A stretch of 64,000 nucleotides of DNA, from the NCBI RefSeq assembly GCF_050624435.1, contig NC_134546.1, positions 12,609,001 through 12,673,000 of the forward strand. Reading direction: 5' to 3'. A model generated the notes under the pieces. That model saw nothing but the letters and a program-made list of their open reading frames with translations, ran no database searches and was not told the origin of the DNA. Source of the DNA: Tenrec ecaudatus. Its lineage: Eukaryota > Chordata > Mammalia > Afrosoricida > Tenrecidae. Position 1 is the first letter of the stretch. Each line of letters opens with the position of its first letter. Below are positions 20,582-32,085 of the stretch, piece after piece. The translations under genes and the position numbers were made by a program.

Positions 20582-20595
20582 AAAAGAAAGGAAGA

Positions 20596-22044
20596 GTGGA
20601 CATGGCCTAGCCTCTGCCCTTACCCAGGTCCTTGCAGTGGGCTGTGGCTCACCCCACCTGGTGCTTGGGTAGTGGCCCTTGGATCCCGCCCACACTCAGC
20701 CATGCAGCGAGCTGATGGACAGGATGGATATTGGCTCTGTCTTCTCCAGAGGCTGCAGTGTGCCAGGATGCTGATGGGCCCACCAAAGAGGTGTGCTTAA
20801 AGTTAGGGATTCACACTCTCGATTTTCATAGAAAAACATTAAAGAGCCCCATTCCTTCTCCCTACCCTGCACTAGAGTCTCTTGAAGAGAGAGCATTTGT
20901 CAGAACCACTTGGAGCCACCAGGTTGAGCGATCTGGTTAAGTCAGGTGACCAGGAGGGAAGCCAAGCAAAAGATGGGGAGGACTTAATGGAATTCCTGTG
21001 GGGACCTGGGAGACTGGGTCTTTGGCGAAGCATTGACTGTAGCAGGAATTGAAATGAGCTGGAGAGGCTGGTGAAAGCCGGGTCTCTCATGACAGATGCA
21101 GATGTGATTAGCAGGGGGTTGGCCTCCAGGAAGAATACAGAAGGAGGTCCTCGGAGAGGCATCCATCATCCCCACAAATGTGTCTTTAAAAGCTACCTTT
21201 AAATAATGGCAAATGCATTTCAATGTGTGTAGACAATAGATGGCAGGGATTGGCCTCTCCCTCTACTCTGTGTGGAGAAAGATGCAAGCCTTCGGGTTCA
21301 TGAGAGACCAGATGTCTGCAGGGACCAGAGTGGACTCAGACATCTGAGCCTGCTTCTCATTGTGTCCATCACCGGGATTCTGAGCCGGAATAATCTCCCA
21401 TTGCCCCAGTCAGGACCTTCCAACTCTTCACATAGCGTCACCTCAAAGGGGGGTGGGTGGTTGGGGTGGAGTTTGCACTCCATTGGGTCCTTTGAACCCT
21501 CTCCAGGAGTTTCCTGGGTGGTCCAAGCTCGGGTACAGGGAGCAGTCGGGGGCCTTGGGACAGCAGCAATGAATGGGAGGGTGCCACCTGAAATGCAGAT
21601 CTTGGCACCGCATATTCCAGTCGATTTGATCGCAGTGTGTTTCGGAATAGGGTTGTCTATCCAGAAAGCAGGACAAAACGTTGATCAGGGGAAGCATGTA
21701 GCACCTGAGGAGAAATGGCTGATACAGCCATTGTATCATTAGTAACACCCCCCGCCCCCAAGGAGAGTATCTTACCTTCCAGGAAAGAGGAGCTATACCA
21801 GAAAATGGTCTTCTCTCTTTAAAGATGATGATTGAAACATCACCCACCTATCCCTTAGGCCAGCCAGTGTACTCAGAAAGAAAAAAAATATTGTGTATGC
21901 TTCTATTTGTACCATCTGCCATATACTTGGCCCATTTTATCCCCTTCATTGCGCATCATAACTCTACGAGGTAGATACACGTTTGCAGGCAGGAATATTG
22001 ATAGAGTTCTGTGCAGACACATTTCTAGCAGGCATGATCATTGA
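20596..22044. other. Unique DNA
   Basis: No protein-like frame. Frames of 156 codons (21,272-21,742, plus) and 134 codons (21,443-21,847, minus) overlap on opposite strands and have no recognisable domain. A weak MIR-like patch lies at 21,905-21,995 ('ctctacgaggtagatacac'). Confidence 0.4.
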
Positions 22045-22202
22045 ACCTGGGTAGCAGAGTGGTTTACACTGTGGACCATCAACTGCAAGGTCAACAGCTT
22101 GCAACCACCAGCTGTTGCTCAGAAGAAACCCACATGAGCAGTTCTACCCTGTGCTCTAGCGTCACTATGAATCAGGACCAACTCCATGGCAGGGAGTTTG
22201 GC
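22045..22202 (+). mobile_element. AfroSINE
   Basis: 'gtagcagagtggtttacact', 'gcaaggtcaacagcttgcaa' plus 'ccaccagctg', and 'agcagttctaccctgtgctc' plus 'tagcgtcactatgaatcagg'. The middle is shortened. Confidence 0.85.
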
Positions 22203-22860
22203 AAGGAAGTTTTGGCTCAGAAGGGGTAGAATTGCAATGCCAATTCCCGCTGACTACAGAACCCTAGCAGGAGACATCCCATAAACGTATCCCATCCTTG
22301 ACTGCTGACATTCTTTCAGAGAAAAGAGATGGAGCATGAGAGTAGTAGATTAGATCACCTACATGTGGGATGGTAATTGAGGATCTACCTCCAGCCCCAT
22401 CTTCAGTATACCTGAGAAGACAAAATGGCTCGTCCATCACTGTTTTTGATTCTGCCATCTGTAGCTGAGAGTTATGGTGAGCCTCATCCTAGCCTCCTGG
22501 GTAGCACAGTCAGTGGCTAGTATGCGTGGTACCGGCAACTGTCCTTGCTGGGCCGTCAGGGATATAACCAATGGCATTACCCACCTAAGTTCAGTCCGTG
22601 TTGCAGAGGAAGCTTCTTGTGCATGGTCAGAAGGAATGATGAGGCAGAGCACTGGCATTGCCAATCAAGAAGGGAGAGTCTACCTTAGGGTCTTCATAAA
22701 GGTGAAGAAGATTATGTGTTTTGGATGCAGTCGAGTCAGACACTCAAGTTTCCTTTCCTGTTCTAGAAGGTCTACGGCAGGGCTGGCATGAAGGGGCATA
22801 GCACATCCAGGCTGTACTCTGAAATTGCCTAGTGAAATTTTACTCACCTCAACATCTTAA
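22203..22860. other. Unique spacer
   Basis: No recognised repeat or gene. Confidence 0.4.
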
Positions 22861-23055
22861 GGAGGCCTGGCGGCAGGCACTGGGGGTTAGGTGTGGGCTG
22901 TTAGCCACAAAGTTGACAACTCACACTCAGTTGCTCCTCAGGAGGAGGAGGAGGCTGTCGGCTCCCATAAAGATTATAGTCTTAGAAACTATATCTAGAG
23001 AAGGTCATTGTGAGTTGGATTTGAGCTGATGCTAGTGGACTTGGGTTGGTGATGT
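22861..23055 (+). mobile_element. AfroSINE
   Basis: 'gggctgttagccacaaagtt', 'ctcctcaggaggaggaggag', 'ctcccataaagattatagtc' and 'ggtcattgtgagttggattt' give the full-length order. Confidence 0.85.
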
Positions 23056-23259
23056 TGTTGTCTCAATACCTTCTCACCCTGGGACTCGTTGATCAGGAAC
23101 CACCAGTGGCCGCCCAGGGGGATCTTTTGCTGGCAACTTGACTTTTCAAGAGTGAAGGTTTGGGTTTCACATCGATTCACATAGTAAGGGTCTAGAGAAC
23201 AGAGGCCATTCTTAGGGGGGGTTTTTTTGGCTATCGTTCCTCCCAGTGCCAAACATTCA

Positions 23260-23475
23260 CTTGTTTAATAGATGTTTCTTGAATATCAGTTATGTGTCAG
23301 GCGCTGGGTTTATAAAGAATAATAAGATTCAACTCCTATCACTAGGACACCTCAGTTACAGCTTAGCCACATCAATGGGGCAGGGCTCCATTATGTATAG
23401 AATGTAGTAAGGGGGTGTTTTATGCCATAAAAGGGTAGAGGCTCAATGAAATATTTGTTGGATGAATGAAACAGA
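23260..23475 (+). mobile_element. L2/MIR-like remnant
   Basis: 'ttgaatatcagttatgtgtc' plus 'aggcgctggg' and 'gctcaatgaaatatttgttg' plus 'gatgaatgaa' are phrases of ancient mammalian L2/MIR-type repeats. Family and boundaries are uncertain. Confidence 0.45.
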
Positions 23476-23859
23476 TTCTTGTGAAATAGAACTTATAATG
23501 AAAGGAGTCCTGTCCAAGGGATTATTGTGACAGAAAATTTGCATTTGGGGTAAAAGAAAAAAAGGTTACATCCTCATATCTCACTTATCATGTGCCTTAC
23601 AGGACCCAGAGTTATAAGCTCGGGAAGAGCTTCCTATCATGTAATCGGACCTGCCTCAATTTACTACAGGAGAACCTGCATTTTCTCCTTCCTTGCTTGC
23701 TCTTTTCGTGGCACCACGCTCACGCAGAGGACCACGGGCTAATACGGCATCCTTATGAACCTAGTTATTGCCTGGAGTGAGCTTTCCCTACTCAAAGCAC
23801 AGCCCCCTCAAAGTAGGGCATTTCCCAAAAAAGCTGCCTCAGGCTACTGATCACCAATT

Positions 23860-24360
23860 CATTGTTAGCATTTCTTTTTAGCTCGCTCTAAGTCATTGCA
23901 CCTGGGCCACAGTGACAGCTGACTAAGGGGGCTGAGAGCTACATTCTGGGCACCAGGTTGGTGAGCCCCCTCCACCATGTATATGCATGAGCTCCCATTT
24001 GCATGAAGTGAAAAAGCATCGCTGCCATTAATCACCGCATTCATCTTAATAATTAGTGGCAATAATGTTGAAGAGCGGTGGTCCCCACATCGATCTCAGA
24101 GGCACCATGGGCCGTTTCGGCTGCAGATGAATGATCATCAAGAGTGACAAGTTGATGTCTTTGGATCGACCACCCCAGTTCCACTTGCTTTATGGTCTGG
24201 CGGCTGGGCAGGAGGCTCAGGTGATCTGTGGGGCTAATGCTGCCCCTTCCTGAAGACCAGTAAAAAGGAGTGATGTGACACCCGGGAGGGGGCTTGAGAA
24301 AAAGCCCCCGACCACTCTTGGGAGCTTGCTCTTCACCATATGCATAGTAAACTAGCCGTA
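23860..24360. promoter_or_regulatory. Candidate conserved noncoding/regulatory block
   Basis: Repeat-free and motif-dense: octamer ATTTGCAT (in 'cccatttgcatgaag', about 23,995), a neighbouring 'atatgcatgagctccc', homeodomain-type cores in 'gccattaatcaccgc' and 'cttaataattagtggc' (about 24,025-24,060), and 'atgaatgatcatcaag'. This resembles a developmental enhancer in texture. Function and conservation are inference. Confidence 0.35.
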
Positions 24361-24817
24361 ACTGCAAAGCAAGGGGCTATGTGTCATCACGGTCATGTCT
24401 CCATGGTGCAGCCCTTGAAAGGCTACCACTTGCTCTCAGACCTTCTACATAAACGATCGGCTTCAGGGTCCCTAAGTTGGCGATGCTTCTGGGTCAAGAG
24501 AAAGCCACTTGAGATCACAAATGGAATAGAATGCTTGAAGGCCAAGGGCACTGTGCCCGAAAGGATGGGAGTCCTACTAATTTTCATGCTTCTGCTGCTG
24601 TTTGGAGAGCCTATCAGGTCAAAAATGCCCACAAAAACCAAGTCACACAGGAAACCACTTGGAGATTGAAAGGGGAACTGCAAAGAACTGCATTCACCAA
24701 AAGGGAAAATTAGAGAGAGAACAAAAGAAGCAGAAAGGAAGCAGAAAGTGGAAACACAAAGAAGGAATTACAATTATATATGATAGTGAAGTTTGATAAG
24801 GAAAACCTTAGAAGGAC

Positions 24818-25060
24818 CTTTTTTTTAAAACCCAGTCCTATTGGCATGTAATTCGCATGCCATACAATCCAATGGTTTCAATATACCGAGAAGAGTTATG
24901 CATTCCTGACTGCAACCCATTTGAGAATATTTTTTCTCCATTCATGTACTCATTATTGTTAGTTCCCCATTGGCCCCCAACCTCCCCTAAGGATCTATTA
25001 ATGGTAGTTGCGGTGTCTCGGCACTTACCTAGCCTGGATTTCACAGTAAGGAAATCATTT
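24818..25060 (-). mobile_element. Old L1-like 3' sequence, antisense
   Basis: 'ggcatgtaattcgcatgcca' plus 'tacaatccaatggtttcaat', 'cattcctgactgcaacccat' and 'cctagcctggatttcacagt' follow the order of a common antisense L1 segment ('ataattcacataccataaaattc...ctggacatttcatataaatgg'). Diverged. Confidence 0.45.
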
Positions 25061-26430
25061 TAAAAAGATTTGGGTGGACTGAACACAAAGACTCCTTAAC
25101 TTTGGGGAACCGTGAGATCATCCTGGGTTCCCTGCCCACCCCCGACCCCCTTAGGGTGATGAAGGTTAAACCGTGTGAGTAGCAGGGAAATTTGGGCTTG
25201 AGATGAAAATGCTTTTTAAAAATGCAACCACCGTTTTATTTCCCCGACAGTCTGAGTCAGGAGGAGAGTGTTAGAGTTGATGGAGGCAGCTGGGTTACAC
25301 CTGCTCGCCTGTTTTCCCACGACTGCCCCTCATCCACCAGTGAAAGACGGATCCTGTCTTCCTGACCTCTCACTCTGCCTTTGCCTGAAGGAGAGGTCTG
25401 CATTACCAGTGGAAACATGACTAAAGTTCCCAACATGGGTGCAGCTATTTCCAGTGGCCATCGGTTCCAGCACTGCTCTCCTCCACAGCGACGACATAAA
25501 GAGAAGCTCCTGCCTTCGTGCCAGTGTGGGTGGTTGTCTGAGCAGAAATCATCTTGGAGAAAGAAGAGCTCGGAATGTATTCTGGCAATCAGCTAGGTTG
25601 TACACACTGATTGACCTCAGTCATTTTTTGTCAAAGGCACAGATGGTGTGAGGGTGTCAAAGAGCCCTGTGGGTAGAAACATCGACTCACGGGGGTCAGT
25701 TTCACACCTTGAGCTCTGCAAAGCGAGCCCTTGGAGTGCCGGTGCGTGTTGCTGCGTCTGCATTCCCCCTCTTGCCCACACTCTTTGATTTTGAGTCTTT
25801 GGGGATGACGTGAGCCAGAATTACCGGAACGGCAGTGAGTTTGGAGTGAGAGCGAGACTTTGTTCCTCCCCTGAGCTGTTGCCATTGTCAAACACCCAAG
25901 GCATTTGTGTAGCGAAACACCAGGCTGACTCAAGCGAAGCCCACCTTAAAGACTAGTTCTTATGCCATCCTCTGGGCTAGTTCCGACTTCTGCTTGAAAA
26001 GACAGGAGCTTGGAAGAAAGAGGCTCTTCTCTTCAGGTTTGGAAACAGACGGAGGATGCTGGGGTGTGGACCACAGCATCCTCCAAGTCCCTTAACTATG
26101 GGGTGGCAGCAGGGGAAGGAGAAATGTTAAGTGCTGGCAGGGTCTGGCATCTTTGGCCCAACCAAAAACAGCACTGAACCCAGAGGAGAGGTACACAATA
26201 GACTCCCAACTGCAGGGCACTGTCTCTTCTGACCTTCACACAGATTGACCTTCATCAGCTCAAACACCCCCATTCTGATGGCTTGGAGGCTGTCTGGGGC
26301 TGGCTGCATTGGTTTTCCATCTTCCGGGTGAGGTGTGGGCATTTTGCAAGGCTTCATTTGCCTCGTGTGTCCCGCTCTTCAAAGTTGGGTCTGGACCCTT
26401 CTGTCTTATTCCTCGGCCCTGTGTTCCGGA
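25061..26430. other. Unique DNA
   Basis: No interspersed repeat recognised over about 1.4 kb, and no convincing coding frame. Confidence 0.4.
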
Positions 26431-27020
26431 GTGTTTCCATCAGGTTCTCTGAAATACAGTTTTTGACGCTCATCTGGTTACATGATCTTCTAGTCTGTTA
26501 CCAAACAAATGCGCTGTCAAAAAAAAAAAAAAGATCGATGGTATTGTGATGTCCCACTTGATGGATTAAATAGGGTATTATTCAACTCCTATTAAACAAG
26601 CAGGCAAAGCACACGGGCCGGGCTTTCCTTCACAGCTGCTAACCAATACAGTGTATCTGCTCTGTGATTAAGAACAAAGCAAAGCAGTTATTTTCAGATT
26701 AATTAAACAAACAAGTAGGATTTAGGGACCAAGCTTTTGAAAAACCCAGTACAAATTCCTTGGAACATGTTTGCAAAAGGACGTAATTTACTTTTACTAC
26801 ATGAGTGAGCACTTAAGAATATAAAATCTCTCAGTGACGCAATTCTGGATTAATTGCCCGGAATTATCGTAGCGCCATAAACAAGACGGATCCAGGGACG
26901 GACCTTACAGAGGGAGACTTTGTTGTTTTTTTGGTCTTGTTTTTTTTCTTTCTTGTGAATAAATGTCCATTTAGAAAGCCTGTCTGAATTTAGAAGCCAT
27001 CTTCATCAATCATTTATAAC
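26431..27020. promoter_or_regulatory. Candidate conserved noncoding/regulatory block
   Basis: Repeat-free and AT-rich with retained CpGs: 'gattaattaaacaaacaagt', 'tctggattaattgcccggaa', 'ttatcgtagcgccataaaca' and 'aagaacaaagcaaagcagtt' (SOX-like ACAAAG). A poly-A run (26,520-26,532) sits at its left. Ungapped AT-rich blocks with homeodomain-like cores are typical of conserved vertebrate enhancers. Not tested here. Confidence 0.35.
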
Positions 27021-27339
27021 AAGCACAGAATAACTCCACTCGTCTTCCTGACCAAGCAGCAGCCCCCCTGGTGGCGTGCGCGCCCCTCAAAGACCCTGGG
27101 GTTGCGGGACTGGCACTCAGTCCATTACCGGGGCCTGACCTTTGTGTTTCTCTGAGGGCCATGGAAGATGCCCAGAGAAAGCAAATATTAAATCAGTGGC
27201 AATTTCTCCCTTATCTCCGCCTGCCTGGCTCTATATTATCTTAAGACTCCCCCTTCGCCGCCCCCATCCCCCAGCCTTACATGCAGTTGGATACATTTTG
27301 TCTCTTCTGTCTGATGCTGTTTCCGCTAATGGCTGAAGA

Positions 27340-27620
27340 AATGGAACATTACACCATTTAACGTGTGTGGGTCACATTAATCACAGAAAATTCTTTTAAT
27401 GTCTCAGAAGTAACTGTCAAACTGGACATACTGAATCTATTTGAACTAAAGCATGCCATTTTTTATCTACAGTGATCTCTAATTCCCATAAAAGGGTCAA
27501 GAAAATGTGATTAAGTGACAGTTTTAAAATGTACTATAATATTAAATAGCTTGATTAAGTGACAACTATAAAATGTAATACAATATTAAGTATCTGGCTA
27601 TGTCCCAAAAGAACTTTAAA
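27340..27620. promoter_or_regulatory. Candidate conserved block containing a 44-bp tandem duplication
   Basis: 'cacattaatcacagaaaatt' and 'ttttaatgtctcagaagtaa' lead into two diverged copies of a 44-bp unit (27,508-27,551 and 27,552-27,595). Both begin TGATTAAGTGACA and include 'aaaatgta...aatattaa'. Each unit carries a TGATTAAGTG core (NKX-like). Regulatory role is inferred. Confidence 0.35.
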
Positions 27621-27686
27621 GTATTTTTGAACGGTTTGGGAATTCATGAACCCATAATGGGTTACTAAGAATTTTTTTTTTATTTG

Positions 27687-27722
27687 GTGGTAGTGGTGGT
27701 GGTTAGGGTGGGGGTGGGGGGA
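27687..27722 (+). repeat. G-rich (GGT/GGG) tract
   Basis: GGTGGTAGTGGTGGTGG, then TTAGGGTGGGGGTGGGGGG on into the next line. Several runs of three or more G within about 20 bases make a G-quadruplex possible on this strand. Confidence 0.8.
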
Positions 27723-27729
27723 CATAAAA

Positions 27730-28985
27730 ACACTTGAACTTAAAGCACGTTATAAAATAGACTAAAACCCTTACCACTTACAGACAATTCAGAGTTGACG
27801 CATCTAAGACTGGGTTTGGAGTCATCCTTGACTGAAATGGCAATGCCCGCAACAGAGCAAAGGGGCTCAAGAGAATGTGTGGTGGGGAGACGTTGGCAGT
27901 TGGGTGGGCACACTCAGGGACCTCTCAGGCTACCTTGGGTGGCAGGCCATCCCCTCCCCAAGCTTGCCTGTGTGTTGACATCTCGGCTTCGACAGGGATC
28001 AGATTGCAAACAGGAACTTGGCTCCATTCTAGCCCTTTGGTTGGTCACCTCTCGCCAACTAGAGAACCCCAGTGGGGGCCGGAAGATCCCATTGGGACCC
28101 AGCAAAGAGACTTTCCTGGGGGCGCTGTGAAGGCGCTGATCTGGAAAGGGCATGCTTGCATGCAATGCCTAAATTAAAAATCTGGGCCGGGTATGTAGGC
28201 CAAATGACCGAAGACACAGCTTCCACCATCCTTCAAACCATTTAATGCCTCTGATTTCCCAATGAGTTGGCCACCACTCATTTGCCTAGGTTCCTTCAGC
28301 AAGGAGTCTCTGAGGCCCAGGGTTCCCTGCCAGCATTCTGTTTTTGAATACAATCCCAGGGAGTAGCAGTGAGGGAAAAGAAGAGCAAGACAGGGAGGGG
28401 GGAGAGAGCCAATACGGGGGACAGACGTCTTAACACATTGTTCCCAGCACAGGAAGTCTGGCTGTGGCTTTATCTCACAGAACTGCCCCAGGAAGCCACG
28501 CAGACAGCATAACCAGACAGTCCGGCTGGAGGAGGATGGATAAAGAATTGACCCACCAGCCCCCATCTCTTACAGGCAAATGTTTTCCCCACTGTGTCTG
28601 ACCCCTCAGCACATCCTGGTTTTCTATGGGTGGGTGTTCGGTGTGTGCTCCAGACATCCTACAACCTCTGAAGCAAGAGAGGCCCAGGGCAGGAGGTGAG
28701 GCAGTTTGTACCAAGCTAGTCATTGCTTTGGGCTGAGGAAGTCAGAGAAGATGCCACCCGGAACATGGGAAATTCCCTGTTTAGGTTGGAATCAGGCAGA
28801 AGAAAAAAAAAAAAAAGATCCCCAAAAGGTTCCTATGTGCTGGAATGGCAAGGATCTCCATTGAATTTTGAAATGTCTTCCTGCTTTTTCGCCTCTGGAC
28901 CTCAGGTGCCTTCGTGGAGTGTAAAGTACTGTAAAGCGTACCCCAAATTGAGAACATGGGCCACATGCCCTTTCAGGGCCTTCCT
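27730..28985. other. Unique DNA
   Basis: No interspersed repeat recognised. A poly-A interruption lies at 28,802-28,815. Open frames of 97-130 codons (for example 28,174-28,566, minus) have no recognisable domain and overlap frames on the other strand. Confidence 0.4.
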
Positions 28986-29870
28986 GAGTCCCATAGAACT
29001 TTCCAGAAAGAGTTGATTCTGTCTCTTAAGGATAATCTTCAAGAGAGAGACGGAGAGCTGCGCTGATGTCATTGCTGGTCCCACAGTGACAGAGACAAAT
29101 GGCGGGGCACATTTATGTAGCCTCACTTTTGCTCACAGCGATGCTGAACTTTCATTTGGAAGATTTGCTCGTCTGGCTAATAAATCAGGGGAGAAAGTTT
29201 CCCTGATATTTACATGGGACTTTCTTTCCTGTCTTGATGGTATTCTGTCTCCCTGATTGCTCTGCCGCAGACCAGGCTGCATAAATCTCTGCCCTGTCTT
29301 CTGCCCTTTTGTCAACCGTTAGCCTGCTCCCCCTCTGTCATTGTTTCTCCAGATCATAGATGTAACTCTTCTAATCTTCCCTGATAAATCAGCCTTTCGG
29401 AATCTCTCCCTGTTGCTCCCTCAAACTCCCCAGAGCTGGGAGATAGGGCTCAGAGGGCCTGGTGCAGACGTTTCTTTTATAATGGGGCCTGAAAGGTTGT
29501 CAGATGCAGATAATTAGGATCTCACTTCCCGCCATCGAGCTGCATATATCTTCTATGCAAAGAACCCCCATCACCTTCAAACGAATTAATACCAGCAGAG
29601 GAAATATATGAGGGGGCCGGTGACCGGAGGGTGGGCCAGCTCTTCTGGAGGCCAAAGCTGCCTCGTGTTTCCTGTGTGTGGAAGAAAGAGAGAGGTGCTC
29701 GTTTTCTCAGGAGGACCACCTCGCTCCTTATCAACAGCTTTGTGGCAAAAATCACAGGCAGGTCTGTGCTGTTCATCACGGAGTGGTTAGAAGAAGAGCT
29801 AAATGAGTTGCTTTATGATGGCCCTGTTACGTCACATCCTACCCGTCTCTCCTCAAGGAACTGAAAGGTA
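28986..29870. promoter_or_regulatory. Candidate conserved noncoding block
   Basis: Nearly 900 repeat-free bases, including 'gcataaatctctgccctgtc', 'ctgataaatcagcctttcgg', 'gcatatatcttctatgcaaa', 'acgaattaataccagcagag' and 'ccctgttacgtcacatccta' (a CRE-like TTACGTCA). The 77-codon frame at 29,631-29,864 ends here. I do not recognise it, and it has no splice support. Confidence 0.3.
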
Positions 29871-30937
29871 CTTCTGAGGGATAGCTCACGAGATTCGTCT
29901 ACCGCTTCTATTCTCAAACTCTGCTCTAATTGGTCCCTCTCTCTCTTAGACACACTATTCTGGTTTCTGTTTTGAGTGTGTCCTCAGAAATATCAGCAAT
30001 CGAGCTTCAGGGAAACGAGGTGGGCATGGTAGGGGTATAATGTGATTCTCCAACACCCAGGAGAAGGCATCTTGGGCTGTGATCCAGGCGGCCTCCTGGT
30101 CTGGCAGGGTCTGGGAGAGCAGTGTTCAGACGAGAAGGAGAAAACAAAGGAAATAGGCTCTGAGATGCTGCGAGCCAAGCCCTGAGCCAGCCCAGCACGT
30201 CCTGCCACGACCCGCCCTCATTGATCAGAACAGATTCATTTTTATCCATAGGATATACTGAGATTCTCTGTGGAAATTTATATTTTAAAAGAAGGGGAAA
30301 GATTTTTTTGGAAAAAAAAAAAAAGACCTGCATGTCAGCTTCATCCCCCTGGGCATGAAGAAAGAGGTCTAGCGATATTAAAGTCAGGTGACTTGTTAGT
30401 ACTAAACCTAGACTAGAATTCAGGGTCCACCACCCCTGGGATCTTTACTATCTGCCCACCAAGAAATCACTCAAAATACACTTCTTAGAACCAGGAGGAG
30501 ATGGACTGGCCTTTAGATGCACCAGGATAATGTTAAAGATGAAGCACTTTGGTCTGAGTGGCTCTTGCTGATCTGTGCACTCGGAGTGATTTTTCTACTG
30601 AGGGGACAGATGTGCACTAAATTGCCCTCACATCAGCATCCTTTGGTCCCTGATTAGTGTGTCTCCAGGGTCTGATTTTTGACCACGAGCCTGAGCAGGA
30701 GGAACTGACATCTTCAAGGAGAAAGGACGACTTGACCCGGGCCTCAGTGGGGTTATGTCTGGGACTCCGCATCGAATGTGAGAGCTAGGCTGGATTAAAG
30801 CCCTCTCTCTGTCCAATTTCAGAAGGACAGCACATTGCAAAAGTCATTTCATACACAGGATTGCCCAACAACAGACACTTACTCTTCTTCTTGGCTGCTT
30901 GGATCTGGGTTTATTTCGTTTCTTCTTTTTTTCACAG
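29871..30937. other. Unique DNA with a weak MIR scrap
   Basis: Mostly unassigned. 'tattaaagtcaggtgacttg' plus 'ttagtactaaacctagacta' (30,377-30,425) resembles a MIR core. A poly-A run of about 13 lies at 30,312-30,324. Confidence 0.35.
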
Positions 30938-31081
30938 GAAGCAGTCTACAACGCTGTTCTAGGTACAGGCTACTTCTCTGCAGATGAAAACCTCCATTCG
31001 GCGAACAGTTCCAAGGGACAGATGGAGAGCAGAAGGTGTCAGCGTTGTGTATTTCTCCCCCAAATGATTTCGTTCACCCAG
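30938..31081 (+). other. Candidate exon-like segment after a strong splice-acceptor-like site
   Basis: 'tttcgtttcttctttttttcacag' (two pieces: a pyrimidine tract, then CACAG at 30,933-30,937) is a strong acceptor-like sequence. A possible donor 'acccag' then 'gtctta' follows at 31,082. The 144-bp segment is open in one frame, part of a 110-codon frame, but its peptide resembles nothing I know. A second donor-like site (ctag then gtacag) occurs at 30,963. Most likely a chance acceptor or a noncoding exon. Confidence 0.15.
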
Positions 31082-31231
31082 GTCTTAGCTGTGACAAAGA
31101 GGATACTTTGGCCTCACGATGTGAACTACAGTTTACTCCATTTGAGTCAGAATTTGGGTGAGGGAATGGATTACTTATGTGTCGACGGCCCTCAGATTCT
31201 AATTCTCAACACTCTACTTTCTAAAACTTAA

Positions 31232-31954
31232 AGTCTGCTCACTGGGACCTTCTAGATTCTAAACCAACTTCCCTGTGGGGAATGGAAGGGGTTGGAGTCT
31301 TTCTTAATAAGCGGCTCAGTGGTTGGCACCATTCCTGGAAATGGGCAAAGACCAAAGTTATAGTGGGTTATGACTGAGATTCATTTTTTTTAAAGGCAGG
31401 GTTTTGAAAAACATTTCTTGAGAGCAAAACTTGAAACAAATGGGAGGCCTTGTTCCCACCAGGACTTAAAATACCAACATATGTATCAAGGAATCTATTG
31501 AATTTGATAAGTCAGTTCAAAGTGACCAGGAAATAGCAACAAGAAGCCAGGCATGGAAGTCAGTGTTTGGTGTTTGGAGAGCATTAAGCACCATCTGTAC
31601 ATGGGTTGTTCCCCCAAATCCACAAGGTCTGAAACCTTTCTCCCTTCCTTCTGTTTTCTCTTTGAGTCAGACTTTGATTTATGTTTAAAGATTCTGAAGG
31701 CTTTCTCTAAAGAGGTCAAGGTGTCACATAAAAAGGCAAAAAGGAGTCCATCTTACAGGACAGTCTCTTGGCCAAAGCCAGGAAGGACTGGGAAGAGAGC
31801 CTCTAGAAGTCCCGGGAAGAGAGTGGTGAAGGCTTTGGTGGAATTGCTCTCTGAGAGAGCCATATACCTGTGGAAAGGAGGAAGGGGGTGGGGGGCATGG
31901 CTTCAGAAGATGAATTCAAGTCATAATGCTGTCCCTAATTATGGAAAAAAGCAG
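31232..31954. other. Unique DNA
   Basis: No repeat recognised. The 134-codon frame at 31,553-31,957 is basic and low in structure, has no domain, and is treated as chance. Confidence 0.4.
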
Positions 31955-32085
31955 TGATTTGAAGTGTTTTCTCATCTGGAAGGATGCTAATAATACCTAC
32001 CTCACAGGCTGATGTGAGGGTAACAGAGATAATGAGGGGTAAACATTTTATGAGCTGGAAAATGCTGTGAAAATATAACCTAGGT
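31955..32085 (+). mobile_element. MIR SINE remnant
   Basis: 'agtgttttctcatctggaag', 'aataatacctacctcacagg', 'ctgatgtgagggtaacagag' plus 'ataatgagg' and 'gaaaatgctgtgaaaa' follow the MIR core order ('tttcctcatctgtaaaatgg...cctacctcatagggttgttgtgagga'). Confidence 0.75.

Noticed and set aside
21272..21847. Overlapping frames of 156 codons (plus) and 134 codons (minus)
   Set aside because: They overlap on opposite strands, have no recognisable domain and no splice or start context. Chance frames of this size are expected in moderately GC-rich DNA.
31553..31957. 134-codon basic plus-strand frame
   Set aside because: No domain, compositionally biased, and no splice or promoter context. Treated as chance.
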